Shown here: positions 12,957 to 14,063 of the stretch, piece by piece
Numbering within the stretch: the stretch's first letter is position 1
How the letters are laid out: each line of letters begins with the position of its first letter
Assembly (NCBI GenBank): GCA_937915285.1
Contig: CALDNG010000443.1
Coordinates: forward strand, 1 to 14,063
Origin: an uncultured Desulfomonile sp.
GTDB lineage: Bacteria; Desulfobacterota; Desulfomonilia; Desulfomonilales; Desulfomonilaceae
Direction of reading: 5' to 3'
DNA: 14,063 nucleotides
Made by a program: the position numbers and the translations under genes
Notes under the pieces: generated by a model
What the model saw: the letters and a program-made list of their open reading frames with translations, nothing else
The model's database searches: none
Told to the model about the DNA's origin: nothing

Positions 12957-14043
12957 AATAGATGTGTTCCTTCTCAACTCCGAGTTTGCATAGCGTCTCA
13001 ACGCATGCGTTTAACATTCCCGGACTTCCACAGAGGTATCCCTCACAGTTGCTCCCATCCGGAATGCCTTCGGCAACCACGTCCGTTATTCGACCGGTGG
13101 CCCCATCCCAGTTGTCCTCAAGATCAGGATTGGAAAGGGCAGGGACAAATTGAAAAGCCTGGTGTTTTATCCCGAAATCTCGCCATTCATCAAGCATGAA
13201 AAGATCTTTCCTGCTTCTTGCCCCAAAAAAGAAAATCGGTTTTCGTCTCTCTATTTCGTCTGCGCTCATACCGAGCAGTATGGACCGGATGGGCGCCATG
13301 CCTGAACCACCAGCTATACAGACCATTCGGCGATCACTGTCCCTGAGATAAAAATCACCGTAAGGGCCGGTAAGGGCAACATCATCCCCCACCTTTAGGT
13401 GATTGAACATGTAAGTGGTGCAAATCCCATCGGGAACAAGCCGTACCATGAGTTCGACATGATTTTTGTCCACTGCATGCCCGCACATCGAATAGGCCCG
13501 ATATACTGAGTCCGGGATGTCACCGTAAGGTTGGGACTGGAACTGGATGTATTGACCGGCCTTATAGTCAATTTCCGAAGGAGACATCAACTCAAAACGA
13601 AAATGCTTTATATCGTATGTGAGATCGCCAATGAAGGATACTTTAGCCTTGAATTCCCGGATGCTGAAGAGTTCTTCCGGAATCCTTATTTCGCAGTTAT
13701 TCCTGATCTTGATCTGACATGCCAGCCGGACATTCTGAGCAATATCCTCTTTGGTCAGAAGCGGGGCCTCGGTCGGCAGAACATCACCAAAACCGCTTAT
13801 GGCTTTTACCTTGCAATAAGAGCATGTCGCCCTTCCACCACAGGCCGATGGCACAAATATCTTTTCCTGCTTCAATGTGGCTAGGACGGTTGAACCGCCT
13901 TGTACCTTCAGGATTTTGTCGTTTATCTTAAGCTCGACCTCGCCGTAGTCCATCAGGTAACGTTCGGCCAACAGGATTATGATTGCCAGAACAGTAGCAA
14001 GGCAGGCTATTGAAAATGCAGGAGTGAAATAACTCAAAGACAA
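12940..14043 (-). CDS. nqrF: NqrF-like NADH:acceptor oxidoreductase (2Fe-2S + FAD/NAD)
   Basis: This 367-residue protein has the domain order of NqrF, the NADH-oxidising subunit of Na+-pumping NADH:quinone reductase. An N-terminal membrane helix (about 8-26) precedes a plant-type [2Fe-2S] domain (about 35-122; C68, C74, C77 in CGGRATCSYC and C109 in RLACQ). A ferredoxin-NADP reductase-like module follows: RAYSMCG (182-188) for FAD, AGGSGMAPIRS (244-254) and YLCGSPGM (336-343) for NADH, ending in an aromatic-containing YYDKFA. It is shorter than Vibrio NqrF (about 408) and no other nqr or rnf gene is seen, so it may act alone, passing electrons from NADH to a membrane or soluble acceptor. The start is TTG at 14043 with AAGGA 7 bases upstream, so the gene is complete. 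It overlaps the small unknown gene downstream. Confidence 0.85.
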   Translation of the reverse strand: MSLSYFTPAFSIACLATVLAIIILLAERYLMDYGEVELKINDKILKVQGGSTVLATLKQEKIFVPSACGGRATCSYCKVKAISGFGDVLPTEAPLLTKEDIAQNVRLACQIKIRNNCEIRIPEELFSIREFKAKVSFIGDLTYDIKHFRFELMSPSEIDYKAGQYIQFQSQPYGDIPDSVYRAYSMCGHAVDKNHVELMVRLVPDGICTTYMFNHLKVGDDVALTGPYGDFYLRDSDRRMVCIAGGSGMAPIRSILLGMSADEIERRKPIFFFGARSRKDLFMLDEWRDFGIKHQAFQFVPALSNPDLEDNWDGATGRITDVVAEGIPDGSNCEGYLCGSPGMLNACVETLCKLGVEKEHIYYDKFA

Positions 14044-14063
14044 GATGAGGTCCTTTTCGAATA

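Overview
The window looks like chromosomal DNA from an anaerobic Desulfobacterota-type (delta-proteobacterial) organism, possibly near Desulfomonile or other syntrophs and aromatic-acid degraders. This is an inference from gene content: paired benzoyl-CoA reductase-type ATPase subunits, a lone NqrF-like flavo-iron-sulfur protein, a YhaM-type nuclease beside prfB, and a DUF6178-like protein. I see no mobile element, CRISPR array, tRNA or rRNA. The 12 genes are ordinary chromosomal genes, and several appear to start with TTG.

Layout, left to right. (1) 49-5502, all minus strand, read right to left: a secreted PsbP-like protein; a large fusion of a PlsB-like acyltransferase with an NAD-dependent glycerol-3-phosphate dehydrogenase; a YhaM-type 3'-5' exoribonuclease; and prfB (release factor 2), which is split by a classical +1 programmed frameshift. 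Good promoter matches lie before the PsbP-like gene and before yhaM. (2) 5775-7865, minus: a membrane-anchored family 2 glycosyltransferase and a single-pass FN3-TPR protein. (3) 8135-9007, plus: an exported parvulin-type peptidyl-prolyl isomerase with its own promoter, a TTG start and a terminator. (4) 9058-10400, minus: two translationally coupled acidic cytoplasmic proteins of unknown function. (5) 10710-12463, plus: two ASKHA ATPase subunits of the BcrD/BzdP and BcrA/BzdQ type. (6) 12492-14043, minus: an NqrF-like NADH:acceptor reductase overlapping a small unknown gene.

How the genes may work together. The fusion protein would join DHAP reduction to glycerol-3-phosphate with its acylation, the entry to phospholipid synthesis, but motifs in both halves are degenerate. 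The activase pair keeps all four cysteines expected to bridge a [4Fe-4S] cluster between subunits, so it should be able to drive ATP-dependent low-potential electron transfer. No reductase or dehydratase partner subunits are in the window. The neighbouring NqrF-like protein could supply electrons, but it is convergent and the link is only a guess. The most interesting items are the fusion enzyme, the orphan activase pair with the NqrF neighbour, and the unknown coupled pairs.
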